From Chrysogorgia sp. JL179-B06 (lineage: Eukaryota > Cnidaria > Anthozoa > Scleralcyonacea > Chrysogorgiidae), in the NCBI GenBank assembly GCA_035772405.1, contig JAYKKM010000080.1:2608001-2672000 (forward strand): a stretch of 64,000 bases of DNA. Reading direction: 5' to 3'. Both the position numbers and the translations under genes were made by a program. Shown here one piece after another: positions 1 to 10,582 of this stretch. The notes beneath the pieces were generated by a model. That model did not search any database. It had not been told where the DNA came from and was given only the letters and a program-made list of their open reading frames with translations. Position 1 is the stretch's first letter. Each line of letters starts with the position of its first letter.

Positions 1-935
1 TGCAATAAATGATGTTGGTGGACCGTGGACATGCATGAAAAAGTATGACGGATTGTGTGGTCGAATTTTGGGGCATGAGTAATAACAGAAACTGTAGTGA
101 GATTGAGAAAAGAGCATGTGCATGTTGCAGCGGGAACGGCCGCAAGAACATGTTCCCGCTGGTGCCGAGATATTTTGTTTAAGGGCACTATGTACTAAGG
201 AGTCACGAATGTTTTTATTACGGCGAAAAGATACCAAAGGGTTATCGGTGAAATGGCTGACGTCTCAGGATCATTTTGTAAAATGTGAAAATTCCGATTG
301 ATAATATTTTTAACTTTAAAATTGAAAGGATGAAATGTTAGAACTAAAGGAATTTTATTGTTTGAAACTTGTTCCAAAGGTGGTTCAAGGGCGTCTAAAC
401 GGGGGACGAGAAAAGCTTTCTGAACAGCGAGGTCGAGAATGTTGGTAGGGTAACCACGTTGAACAAAAAAAGATCTCATTTTCATTCTTTGGCTTGAAAA
501 TCTTGGTCGTCGCTACACAAGCGGCGAAGACGCAAGAATTGAGAGTAAGGGATGGATTGCTTAGTGTGGTTGGGATGAGAGGAAGAAAATAGAAGATAAC
601 TATGGGAGTCAGTAGGCTTGTACGAGACCGACGTTTTCAGCGAATCACCATCAATCTAAATTAAAATATCAAGGAACGACACACAGGTCTCGCTGATTTC
701 CCACGTGAACTTCAGAGCAGGATGAAAATCATCAACAAAGTTGATGAACTGCTCTAAAAGGACACGTGAGCAACACGCTGTTCCTAAACAGTCATCGATA
801 AATCTGCCGAAGAAATCAGGCAAGGGACCCGTGTATTGTTCAACCCATTTTGGTGCCCATCGCAACACCACTTATTTGTTGATAATGTTCACCATCAAAC
901 GAAAAATTGTAAGCACTAGTTCTGCTTAGCGGAGT
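1..935 (-). mobile_element. Penelope-like retroelement fragment (RT to start of GIY-YIG), frameshifted
   Basis: Read on the minus strand from about 935 down to the window edge. It starts with an RT stretch containing GVAMGTKMG, shifts frame, then continues with the RT active-site motif FGRFIDDCLG and KFTWE..CVSFLDI (656-871). A typical Penelope-like linker follows (KPTDSHSYLLF, PYSQFLRLRRLCS, 490-655). After another frameshift come FVQRGYP and the conserved region before the endonuclease (195-485). From about 230 to 1 KNIRDSLVHSALK and the Cys pattern CSCGRSRCN can be read. The GIY-YIG endonuclease itself would lie beyond position 1. The frameshifts show the copy is dead. The order RT, linker, Cys motif is specific to Penelope-like elements. 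Exact family is not determined. Confidence 0.8.
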
Positions 936-1234
936 ACTCTCGGATATTCTGCGAAAACGATATGGTCCATGCATATAGTTGGTCCATGTTTCACGCATGA
1001 TGTATATAACGATCGATCAAACTTTTCAGCCCGATTTGAAATCACGTATAGAGCGTGTGGAAATTTATTACGCAAGATGTAAAACAAATATATTTTGGCT
1101 TTATATTATTACGTGTAATAATACTCGACGCTATACATTTTCAATCTCATGTGGAGTTTAAGGGGAATTAACGACAAATTAAAAGCGAAGGGCCGCCTAT
1201 AGTTAATTAATTGCCAAATATGTTCTAGACTTCT

Positions 1235-1625
1235 GGGGTGGCGCCAAAGGGGGCAGGGGGCTACAGCCCCCACGTCGGGAACCTTAGCCCCCTGTCGGGA
1301 AAAAATAACAATTCGTCGGGGAACGAGCTGGAAGAAAAAAAACCTCTGTGTTGTTTCGCGCGCTCACTGTCATCTAGTTTTTGCGTGAATATTATTGTAA
1401 CGAAATACTGACTATATGATTTTCACTATTTTTATTTTTATTTTTTTTGTTAAAACTCCCCCAAAAATACAGTAAATAGCGTTTCAGAGGCTTAGAAAAT
1501 AAAATATTCCACGGGGGAGCATGCCCCCCGACCCCCCAAAGGAATTAACACTACATACTACATGTTAGCCCCCCAGTCGGGGACATTAGCCTCTGCGTCG
1601 ATCGGAGAATTACTGGCGCCACCCC
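1235..1625. mobile_element. MITE with GGGGTGGCGCCA terminal inverted repeats
   Basis: The ends are inverted repeats: GGGGTGGCGCCA at 1235 and TGGCGCCACCCC ending at 1625. The body contains G-rich and C-rich blocks, CCCCC..GTCGGG, repeated in both orientations. No ORF is present. I could not find a convincing target-site duplication. Similar C/G-block sequences without clear ends lie near 10740-11300 and 15925-16180. Confidence 0.5.
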
Positions 1626-1711
1626 TCGATCTTATATAATCAACAGTTTTTATCTGTCTTTGAGTTGATGTCTTCTTGAAGGTGTGAAAAAAAAAGAGCT
1701 AGTTAGCCTTA

Positions 1712-1835
1712 AGTTTATCATACAAAAGGAATTTTATTGCTGCATCAAACCACAAATTGTTATCATACAAACGGAATGTTTATCATACAAACGGAATGTT
1801 TATCAATACAAAAGGAATTTTATTGCTCAAACAAA
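1712..1835. repeat. Short direct repeats of ATCATACAAAN(G/C)GGAAT type
   Basis: The phrase tatcatacaaacggaatgtt occurs twice in tandem, flanked by variants of tacaaaaggaattttattgc at both sides. This looks like a small tandem duplication without coding potential. The rest of 1640-2270 shows nothing I recognise. Confidence 0.5.
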
Positions 1836-2273
1836 CAACAAACCGTTGCATGAATGTACAAATGAAGTATAAGAACAATTCATTATACAAGCTTCAAAGT
1901 TTATGAGAACATTTTCTAATCAACGTGTCAATGTTTAACTTTACTAACTGGCCTTAACTCTTAAGGCTACTGCTGTGTTTGTTTCACCCGCTGTGCGCAA
2001 AAGTTGAAAATTGTTCAACTAGTCACGTTTTGTTTACGTACGTTTACGTACCCGACGTAGAAAAACGCAGCACGGGAGAGGCATCAACCTTTACTGTAGA
2101 TGCTGATGTTTTAGTAGTCAATGGACGTTAAAACGCTCCCAGTGACGTCTGTGTAGAAGGAAGACGACATAAATTTTACTTTTGGGACATTAAATTATTC
2201 ATTTTCTTTGTTTTGTATGAAATATTGTGTTGAAATAATAAGATGGCATCCTTGGTTCTCAGACGTGACTTGC

Positions 2274-2685
2274 TTAACTCTTTCCTGTCCGGCTGAAAAA
2301 CATCCAAAATTGAACTTCCTCTTTGTTCTCTTGATATCTCTGGACATATCCATAACTGTTGCGAAACCTATACCTTTTCTGAAAGCCCAATAAACCGGCT
2401 GTTACCAATGCTTTTGAATTTTCCGAACAAGACAGATTATGTTAATATAAATTAGCATTAATTATCATAAATCAGGTTGAAAAACTTCCATTTTTATAGA
2501 AAATGCCATCTTGCACGCCCGCGTAGCATCATGAAAATCCAAAATACCACCAATCGCAGAGTTGTTTATGAAATCAAATCAAACTTGGCGTGTGAGTGGA
2601 TCTCGTGTGCCTGGCGCCTGTCGAATTTCAATATTTTTAATCTTGCGTTACCGTGTGCCGTGTTTTTCGATTGACGACTTCGTGG
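2274..2685 (+). mobile_element. TTAA-flanked MITE, copy 1 (3' end lost)
   Basis: Begins TTAACTCTTTCCTGTCCGGC. The same terminal sequence, inverted, closes the copy at 34017-36332, and the interior is clearly homologous to that copy and to the minus-strand copy at 57272-57618. The right terminal inverted repeat is missing here. The TTAA at the end suggests a piggyBac-type non-autonomous element (inference). No ORF of note. This copy also preserves the uninterrupted site (aaattagcatt near 2448) at which the 34-kb copy carries a 1.88-kb insertion. Confidence 0.6.
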
Positions 2686-2689
2686 CGTC

Positions 2690-3420
2690 GTAAATAGAAC
2701 AAGGATGATGTTGAGATTAACCTTGGGATTAAATATTATTTATTCTCTTTATTTTACATAAAGACATTCTTCTTTTTGAAGGACGTCTTCGTCCGTAAAA
2801 TCTTAAGGTCGCTAAGTGTTGTGCTGGTCAAACAGACTGTTAGATCGTGTTAATTTTGATCAGGTGTTTACCCAACGAGTCAACGACGATGTCACTTTCT
2901 TCGGAGTTTTCGTTTCTTGAGCTGTCGTAATACACTAATGTGCAAATATTCTTGTTAGCATCCGACATAACCAGATCATAATGATATATAATTAAAGTCT
3001 AGTGCGGTTTATTGTTCTATAATATAGTCACTCTGTCTATATGCTCTGTCTGATTGCTCTTTATTCGCTAGTTCTAGTTCCAGATTTTTCCAGATTTTCA
3101 AATCGCTATGTTTTAGTAAGTATCAGGAATGCTAGCAAACTACACAATACAGCAATATTATAGATATTTGAAATACGTGTACGCAACAACCCCTCGCTAA
3201 CTTACTATCTGAAGCATCGTGACGTAGTGCTTTGCATCTCCGAGAACCTTTAAACTATAAAGCTTGCACGTATTGTCTGAATTTCATTGTGTCATAAAAC
3301 ATCAAACCAAATAACTGAATAGCTTGCCATCCTTTGGATTTTGGTGAAGTTCAACTGATTTCTGACTCTTTGCATACACAAAAACATGTTACTTTTTTAA
3401 CTTTAAGGCTTACTTGGCCA
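2690..3420. other. No gene or repeat recognised
   Basis: AT-rich sequence with stops in all frames. I see no coding similarity, RNA gene or clear repeat here. Confidence 0.5.
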
Positions 3421-4133
3421 CAATAAAAGAATGGTACTATAGATTGTTGGTGGTGATGGCGGTTTCTCTCCACACGTGTCTGTGATGTGCGCCAGACATA
3501 CAACTACATGCACGATTGCCTGCGTATTTCCGTTTGAAAATGACAAGGGCGGGGCTTTGGTAATTACAGGGGCGAGGCATTGGTAATTACAGGGGCTTTT
3601 GTAATTAGACCTACATCCATATCTTTGGCATCAAACGTCATGGGGGTTATCACGTGTTCGCTAATTTGCAAAGGCGGACAAACATAGTGTGCAAGAATTC
3701 CGTGTGCTGATTATTTATTTCTTCGAGAACGTTTTAAACAAGTGTAAATATGTATAGGAGTAGCTTAGAAAATAAGTTCAAAGCAATGAAATTATCGGAT
3801 TGAAGAAGTATCTACAAAGTCGAGGCGTAATTATCTAAAACCTTGGCTAGTGGCCATTGGCAATTGCTTGTGCTGTTGAGGAGATGAAACTGCAGCTAAT
3901 AAACAGAATCAACGAGGAGGAAGAACAGTTCATTATAAGCCTTTGCCTATTTATTCATGATATTCAGTTGCCAGATCCTTTCACAATGAATGTTATAAAC
4001 GATTTTTAACATTCTGCTCCGTTTGGTTTTGTTGCGTAAACTTCTTTAGCTAATGCTGCACCGTTCGTTTCTTCAAGCCATTCCACAAATCACAATCGGG
4101 GACTGTATCTTTCGGTTGCGTTTTATCATAAAC
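3420..4133. repeat. Duplicated block, copy A
   Basis: Homologous in the same orientation to 5320-6230. Shared landmarks are ttgttggtggNgatggcggt, the aattccNtgtgctgattatt phrase, catgatattcagttgccaga and tctttcggttgcgtttta. Copy A lacks the 218-bp MITE present in copy B, so it acts as the empty site. A third small piece (4808-4870) lies after the minisatellite. No coding potential was recognised, so the block is probably part of an older non-coding repeat. Confidence 0.7.
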
Positions 4134-4136
4134 AGT

Positions 4137-4330
4137 TTAGTTTAGTTTAGTTTAGTTTATTAGATTTATCACTCTTAGGTGAACGGAATACCCCAACAGG
4201 CTAGAGGTCCAATTACAGAGGTTCCGAGGGCCTACGATTTAAGGTCGTTATCCGAGGAGATCCGAAAGTCTTACCATTTGCTGATATTATTGCAAAGGCA
4301 GCACTTTCTCCTCAATTATTTTTAAGACCC
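4137..4330 (-). mobile_element. tRNA-derived SINE (family S), body only
   Basis: On the minus strand this matches the bodies of the SINEs at 47842-48110 and 49740-49925 and, in the same orientation, 46775-46985. Shared phrases are aatagNctaNNNgcctNttggg, the AGACNNNNGGTCTTCTCGGA type word and TTAAAAATAATTGAGG. The SINE's tRNA-like head should follow at higher coordinates. Instead the sequence passes into a minisatellite at 4327. Confidence 0.7.
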
Positions 4331-4808
4331 TGGGTGGAGGTTACCCTGAGTGGAGGTCACCCTGAGTGGAGGACCCTGAGTGGAGGACCCTGAGTGGAGG
4401 ACCCTGAGTGGAGGACCCTGAGTGGGGGACCCTGAGTGGAGGACCCGGAGTGGAGGACCCTGAGTGGAGGTCACCCTGAGTGGAGGACCCTGAGTGGAGG
4501 TCACCCTGAGTGGAGGTCACCCTGAGTGGAGGTGAGTGGAGGACCCTGAGTGGAGGACCCTGAGTGGAGGACCCTGAGTGGAGGTCACCCTGAGTGGAGG
4601 ACCCTGAGTGGAGGTGACCCTGAGTGGAGGACCCTGAGTGGAGGTCACCCTGAGTGGAGGTCACCCTGAGTGGAGGACCCTGAGTGGAGGACCCTGAGTG
4701 GAGGACGCTGAATGGAGGACCCTGAGTGGAGGACCCTGAGTGGAGGTCACCCTGAGTGGAGGTGACCCTGAGTGGAGGTCACCCAGAGTAGAGGACACTG
4801 AGTGGAGG
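4327..4808. repeat. Minisatellite of 14-16 bp units (accctgagtggagg)
   Basis: About 30 tandem units of accctgagtggagg with spacers ga, gtc or gtg, so unit length alternates between 14 and 16 bp. The unit is itself a segment of the adjoining SINE: the SINE at 46775 has ccctgagtggaggtcc at the same place between its body and tRNA-like head. The array produces repeat ORFs on the minus strand (TQGPPLRV type) that are not genes. Confidence 0.85.
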
Positions 4809-4971
4809 ATTAAATATAAGCCGTAGCTTATTTGTTCATGATGTTCAGTTGTCATGTTGTCAGTTGCCAAAAATCCCCAGAAAAACCAAGGGGTAACTAT
4901 ATACAGTTTAAGGGGAATTAACGAGAAATTAAAAGCGAAGTAACCACACTGTCACCCATAAAGGAACTCAA

Positions 4972-5312
4972 TCTACAGTTTTTCCATACCGCTCTTCGAT
5001 GTACTTAAGATATTGCGATTTGTTTGATATGTAAATAACCGTACACTGCATACGTCACATTGTATAATGAGTTGTTGAGAAACCATGTATATTTGATATT
5101 ATTCTGTTAAATCAATCAAAATTATTAGCTATCATAAGACAAATACCCCTTACATTTGCAGTTTAGTGTGACTTTGTTTGATAACTTCAACGATATTTCT
5201 ACTTTTACAACAACTCATTATTTAATGTGACGTATGCAGTGTGTTATTTACATATCAAACAAATCGCAATATCTCAGGAACGAAAAGCGATACGGAAAAA
5301 CTATAGATGGAA
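4972..5312. mobile_element. Foldback/MITE with about 105-bp inverted arms
   Basis: The arm at 4972-5079 (ctacagtttttccatacc, gatattgcgatttgtttgat, actgcatacgtcacat) is repeated in reverse complement at 5205-5312 with few differences. The intervening 120 bp is AT-rich. No ORF. Lies between the two copies of the duplicated block. Confidence 0.6.
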
Positions 5313-5319
5313 GAATAAA

Positions 5320-6230
5320 AGAATCGAACTATAAATTGTTGGTGGCGATGGCGGTTTCTCTCCACATGTACGTCTCTGTGATGTGCGCCAGACAACTCTC
5401 CCATTTAAAATAATTAACACAGGGGCGGGGCTTTGGTAATTAGACCTACAATCTACATGTACTTTGAATTGTCTGAATCCATATCTTTGGTATCAAATGG
5501 GGTTATGAGGTTATCACGTGTTCGCTAATTGGAAAAGTCGGGCAAAGATAGTGTGCAAGAATTCCATGTGCTGATTATTTATTTCTTCGAGAACATTTTA
5601 AACAAGTGTAAATATGGATAGGAGTAACTTAGAAAATAAGTTCAAAGCAATGAAATTACCGGTTTGAAGAAGTATCTACAAAGCCAAGGCGTAATTAGTG
5701 TTAATAGTTATCTAAAACCTTGGCTAGTGGCCATTGCTTGTGATGTTGAGGAAATGAAACTGCCGCTAATTAAACAGAATCAACGAGGAGGAAGAACAGT
5801 TGAATATAAGCCGTCGCCTATTTATTCATGATATTCAGTTGCCAGATCCTTTCACAATGAATGTTACAAACGATTTTTAACATTCTGCTCCGTTTGGTTT
5901 TGTTGCATAAACTTCGTTCGCAGTTACGCTGGGCTCTTACTTCGTGTAGCGGACACAGAATCATTACATCATTGAAATATTTAGTTTAAAAGTAGGGTTA
6001 GTATTCCTTTATTTCAGGGTTAGGACTAGAGTTTTTATTTGGGTTAGGGTTTTTGTTCTTGTAAAGCTTCTGAATCCCGAGAAAATAACCTTGATATGTC
6101 TATGACGTAGTCTGTGTCCATTGTGTGTCCGGTACACGAAGGAGATGCCTTACGCTGCGCCGTTCGTTTCTTCAAGCTATTCCACAAATCACAATCGGGA
6201 ACTGTATCTTTCGGTTGCGTTTTATTTCAG
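5320..6230. repeat. Duplicated block, copy B
   Basis: Second copy of the 3420-4133 block in direct orientation, longer because of a 218-bp MITE at 5932-6149 and small indels. It ends where the TA-flanked MITE at 6233 begins. Confidence 0.7.
5932..6149. mobile_element. hAT-like MITE with 8-bp target-site duplication
   Basis: Ends are imperfect inverted repeats: ggctcttacttcgtgtagcg at the left and, in reverse complement, ggcatctccttcgtgtaccg at the right, both continuing into GGACACA. TTACGCTG flanks both sides (5924-5931 and 6150-6157). The homologous copy A reads taatgctgcaccgttcg across this site with no insert. The 8-bp duplication points to the hAT superfamily. The 218-bp element has no ORF. 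Confidence 0.8.
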
Positions 6231-6232
6231 TA

Positions 6233-6777
6233 TAAGTAATAGCATAAAAAGAGCTTCATTAGCTATTAAACGTCCCGCTCGATGAGGGTCGTTTAGTAAA
6301 ATTCTAAATGACCCGAATCGAGTGGGACGTTTAATGGTTAATGCACCTCTTTTTATGCTATTCCTTTGTAATATAATGTTTGCGGGTATTTATTTTGTTC
6401 TTTCGTAATCGTACCTCCGTTGGCGTCAAACCGGGTATGATTAGTTCTATAATCAGACCTGGTTTGCCGTCAACGGAGGTAAGATTAGCAAAAATGGATA
6501 TAGTGAGGTATATTAGGCATGTTGTAAAACATGGACTGATAAAACATGGACTGGACTGGACTGATAAAACATGGACTGATAAAACATGGACTGATAAAAC
6601 ATGGACTGGTAAAACATGGACTGGTAAAACATGGAGGGTTAGGATCTTTGTTGTTTTGGGGTTAGCGATTATTTGTTAATGTATAAACATCATATATGAG
6701 ATGTCTACTATTACTAAACGACCCTCATCAAGCGGGACGTTTAATAGCTAATGAACCTCTTTTTATGCTATTACTTA
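6233..6777. mobile_element. Tc1/mariner-type MITE with TA duplication and long TIRs
   Basis: Starts TAAGTAATAGCATAAAAAGAG and ends with its near-exact reverse complement. Similarity continues inward for about 65 bp, including attaaacgtcccgct and gagggtcgttta. TA dinucleotides flank both ends (6231-6232 and 6778-6779). A second inverted copy of the subterminal segment lies at 6300-6360, so the left end can form an extra hairpin. No transposase ORF is present. Confidence 0.7.
6523..6637. repeat. 15-bp tandem repeat (ataaaacatggactg)
   Basis: About seven units of gataaaacatggact or ggtaaaacatggact inside the 6233-6777 MITE. The unit length is a multiple of three, which creates the short repeat ORF at 6380-6679. 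This ORF is not considered a gene. Confidence 0.75.
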
Positions 6778-6779
6778 TA

Positions 6780-7265
6780 ATAACCAATCAAAGTTTGTTG
6801 TGATAAGTTCTTTGTCTTATATATAAAGTGCTCCCGATAAACAATTAATGTCCCGATTATTATTTTAATGCTGATAAATCATTTAAAATTAAATCATTTT
6901 AAATATTATACTATATAACTATTCTACCACAGGTTTGTTTGGCATATTCAACTACCTCATAAACCATTCTTCAACCTAAATAACTAAATAGGCAAAACTG
7001 TTTAATTTTTGGGTGCAGTACATGCACCGAACAGATCAGAGTGGAGAAGTCTATACTGTAGTATCCGATCGATACCATCGGTCAGTAAGAAAGAAATAAA
7101 TAACTTGTCTCACAAAAGGAATGGAATACTTGGCAGGAATGTTCAAGGGCTGATCTTATTACAGCACAATAAAAACAAACAAGATCTTTTGTTTGTATAT
7201 CGGCTCGTTTAAGTTGTTTAAGTAGATATAAGCGTTTAGCGGCTTTTTAATGATATTTTCAATAT
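6780..7265. other. No gene recognised
   Basis: AT-rich, no persuasive ORF or repeat. The 67-residue ORF at 7009 lacks any recognisable feature. Confidence 0.4.
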
Positions 7266-7267
7266 GA

Positions 7268-8120
7268 TCATTCCACTTTAAATTGTTTCTGAATGATTGT
7301 AAGTCCAAGAATCTTCACTACTTGAACTCTTTCAAAGGGTTGATGATCCACTTCCGTGATGTCATATGTTGGAACTGTTTTTCCAGTAAAGGAAATAACC
7401 ATTTCTTTGCATTTTTTCGGATTAAATGTGAGATGGTTTTCTTTAGACAGAGGGAAATCAATCACATCGCTACTTGGTAAAGAACTTCCGTCACATTGTA
7501 AAATAAACTCCGATACAGTGATGTCATCTGCAAATTTCCACATCAATGTATTTGTCTTTTCCGAATGCTTAAGATCATGGCAAAGAAAAGCCTTGGTGGT
7601 ACATTCAACCAACTGGAAAAGCATTGGTTATTAACCATGACTCTTTGTTTCCGATCTCTACCCGTGTCCCCACCTGCATTTGTACACTTCCGTAATATGC
7701 TACACGGTTAGATTTTGAAATAGATTTATAATCAAGAAATGAGGTACGGACTGTATCTAACGCTTCCCCATCTGTGAAGGACAGCCAATGATGAACCATT
7801 GAGATAAGTGCATGAATATAGTGAAGATCTATTTATAGGCTGGATGTTGTGATATCTGTCTCAAATCTTGCTCAAAAACTTCGATGGATGACGCCTTGGG
7901 CAAAGGCGAAACATTTGCAAGTTTCCAAACTTTGGGAACATAACTATTTTGAAAAGATGAATTTAAAATAAAAGTAATTGGTTGCGCTAGAATGTCTGCA
8001 TAAACTTTTTAGTACCAAATTTTGTAAGCCATCAGGACCACCGGCTTTTGAAGTGTCAATTTTTCTTAATTTCATGACGACTTCAAGTTCATTAACAGTA
8101 GTAATCGATCATTGTTATCA
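7268..8120 (-). pseudogene. CR1/Jockey-like LINE reverse transcriptase fragment, frameshifted
   Basis: On the minus strand, in order: a stretch near 8100-7990 with DTSKAGGPDGLQN, the conserved N-terminal RT block of this LINE group; a piece near 7930-7845 resembling VPKVWKLANVSPLPK; HHWLSFTDGEALDTVRTSFLDY (7800-7730); then MWKFADDITV (RT box with FADD) and NPKKCKEMVISF with VVKILGLTI (7545-7290). At least two frameshifts and stops break it. The order of motifs is that of CR1/L2/Jockey-type RT. Neither the endonuclease nor the 3' end is seen. Confidence 0.75.
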
Positions 8121-8129
8121 AATATCAAC

Positions 8130-9980
8130 AACAAGACGCCCGCTAGGCGTAAACTCGGGCTACTTAGAAAGCTACTCTGCAGGAACTTTGGGTTGGCTAA
8201 TTTTGTTTTGTTGAAGCGCGGTTAATTTGTCGGCAATGTGATTTCCAGATGCGATTTACATCCGATTTTTACTTTTGCTTGGACGGTCGACCGTAGGGAA
8301 GTTGAGGGGTTGGAGACAAAAAACTGTAACCATTTAATGACCGCCATTTATAGGGGGAATTACTATATACAGGTATTTCATTGTTCCCCTAATAGTTGTC
8401 TTCAAATGGTTCGACTTTGTCCCGTATGCTTATAGGCCCCCACTAGTTTAAGATATACTGTAGTGGAAGAATTGATGTTTTAACTTTTAACTCAAAATCA
8501 CATTTTACGCAATAATTTAAGAATGGTATAAGATATACAAGTTATTAGTCATAAAGGGCATCATATCTATTTTCCGTTATTTTTAGTGCTCTTGAAAAGA
8601 CAGTCGTAATAGATTTAATTTGATAGACTCTTTAACTCTAGCTCACAATAAGCAATAGACAGCACTACTCAAGTTACAAAAATATATTATACAACATAAC
8701 AAAGAACAATTATATAGAACTATGAACTAGAACTAATGTTTGTCGTGAAAGTGTGTCCAAGACACAAACTGGGATATAAAGATCTTGTATAGTAACTTTA
8801 ACTTCTTGGTTATCTGTGAAAATCATTTAGCTGTAACTGGTACTGATAACCCAGAACATTTTGGAGTCGCATTTGCAGGTAAAATATCAAGTGAAACAGG
8901 GTTATAAAATATCAAGTGAAACTGCAGAGTTATTCGATGGCAATATATTTTTTGATTTATTAGGCAAAACATGTGAATGTATATAGCCTCCTTCGCAGAC
9001 GTTCTTATACACGGACCGCAAAGGCTATCTGCGAAGGAGGCTAGTGAATGTACTGCTGCATAGTGATGATCATAGAAGATCGACGATATATACAATAAAC
9101 TGTTGAATAGCATCGACTTTATTTTGTACGACATCGCAATAAACAATACAGGCAATAAAGCTTGTTACTTTAAAGTTCACTACATCAATGTTCTTCGTTC
9201 TTCGATTAACAGCATTTGAGCAACATTTTTCAGTACAATTCAATAACAAAATCCCTCGTCATCTTTTAGTATAGGTCTACGCGATCGGCGTGTGCGATTG
9301 TAAGCAGTGTGAGCGTGTTTATGAATAAGATACTTGCCAGCCACATTCCTTATGAATATTGTCACAAATTTACTATATTTCTTTGCATAGTTTGAGCGGC
9401 ATCGAGCAATATAGTGACCAAAGAAGATGGCGCGCACAGCGCCTGGTTTCGCAAAGCCTATCGGGATGATGCAATTATTGCATAACAAATTACAGGAATG
9501 CCACCACAGGTGGTAACCCGAGTAATAACATGCGCGTCGTTTGGTAGTGGTGAATAGTCGAGCATCACGTCGATAAAGGATTCGTTTTTCCCCCATAGTA
9601 CTCTCTCTTCAAGATCAAGCTGGTGTTAGGAAGCCTTAAAGGCCCGTTTACACATGCGATTTTTGCTGCCATTTTTCTGACCATAACGTATGTGATATAG
9701 TGGATGACTCACCGAAATTATGAACGTCATAGATCTGCACAAATGGTTCAATACATTCGTAACACAATCCATTCGATCGCATGTGTTAAAACTGTGTAAA
9801 CTGGCCTATACAATTTCCACAAAGTTGTTTGACTTCCCGTCAGAGGTTTTCTATACGCTTTAGATTTATAGTAGATTTTACGAAAGCGTTTTCTTTCTCT
9901 ATTTACTTTGTTTCGAAGTATTTTGAAACAAGACATTTTTCCCGATGCGAGTGCCTATTATGTTATGCAAATGTGCAATG
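8130..9980. other. No gene recognised, one hairpin
   Basis: Mostly AT-rich sequence. The 118-residue minus-strand ORF at 9240-9596 shows no domain I can name and no codon or splice context. A short perfect hairpin sits at 8985-9042, listed separately. Confidence 0.4.
8985..9042. repeat. Hairpin, 15-bp perfect arms
   Basis: agcctccttcgcaga at 8985-8999 and its exact reverse complement at 9028-9042, with a 28-base loop. Probably a MITE end or a minimal foldback element. Confidence 0.6.
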
Positions 9981-10226
9981 TACATACCAAGAGGTACATA
10001 CCAAGAGGTACATACCAAGAGGTACATACCAAGAGGTACATACCAAGAGGTACATACCAAGAGGTACATACCAAGAGGTACATACCAAGAGGTACATACC
10101 AAGAGGTACATACCAAGAGGTACATACCAAGAGGTACATACCAAGAGGTACATACCAAGAGGTACATACCAAGAGGTACATACCAAGAGGTACATACCAA
10201 GAGGTACATACCAAGAGGTACATACC
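9981..10226. repeat. Perfect 14-bp minisatellite (accaagaggtacat)
   Basis: About 17.5 copies of the 14-bp unit with no visible differences between copies, so the expansion is recent. The unit has no stop codon in any of the six frames, so the array yields long ORFs on both strands (up to 173 residues) with a 14-residue period. These are read as by-products. The array ends exactly where repeat family R begins (cttcgNaaaaac). Confidence 0.9.
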
Positions 10227-10345
10227 CTTCGAAAAAACCTGTTTATGTACTTCGTCAAATCACAAATTCGCCATTGACAAAATATTGTCCGATTCAAACG
10301 ATCAACCAAAACTTTTTACTTCCTTACAAGGAGAACGAGCCCTAG
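10227..10345 (+). repeat. Interspersed repeat family R, copy 1
   Basis: Shares cgtcaaatcacaaa, tattgtccgattcaaac and ttttacttccttaNaaggag with 33150-33252 (same strand) and with the reverse complement of 20085-20215. Non-coding, perhaps part of an LTR or a MITE. The superfamily is unknown. Confidence 0.6.
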
Positions 10346-10349
10346 TATA

Positions 10350-10521
10350 AATTTATCTGCGATAGAATAGGATTTGTCATAGAAACTTATATAAATTTAT
10401 CTGCGATAGTCGATGAAAATTGAGGATTTGTGATAGATACCTACACTAAATATTATTTATAATATATCCATGCACCATATATGAGCTATTCTGCAATCTG
10501 ATTGGTTCTTATACTAGCAAG

Positions 10522-10582
<61 letters not shown>

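Noticed and set aside
3900..3960. Possible CRISPR-like or phage feature in repeated blocks
   Set aside because: The blocks are long duplications with no spacer pattern, and the window is clearly eukaryotic.
4322..4870. Minus-strand ORFs rich in STQGPPLRV
   Set aside because: Produced by the SINE-derived minisatellite, in several overlapping frames.
9240..9596. 118-residue minus-strand ORF with several Cys and His
   Set aside because: No recognisable zinc-finger spacing, no repeats of the motif and no splice context; may be chance.
9829..10350. Overlapping ORFs of 83-173 residues with repeated VHTKRYIPRGTYQE or LLVCTSWYVPLGMY
   Set aside because: They are translations of the perfect 14-bp minisatellite on both strands, with no domain or start context.
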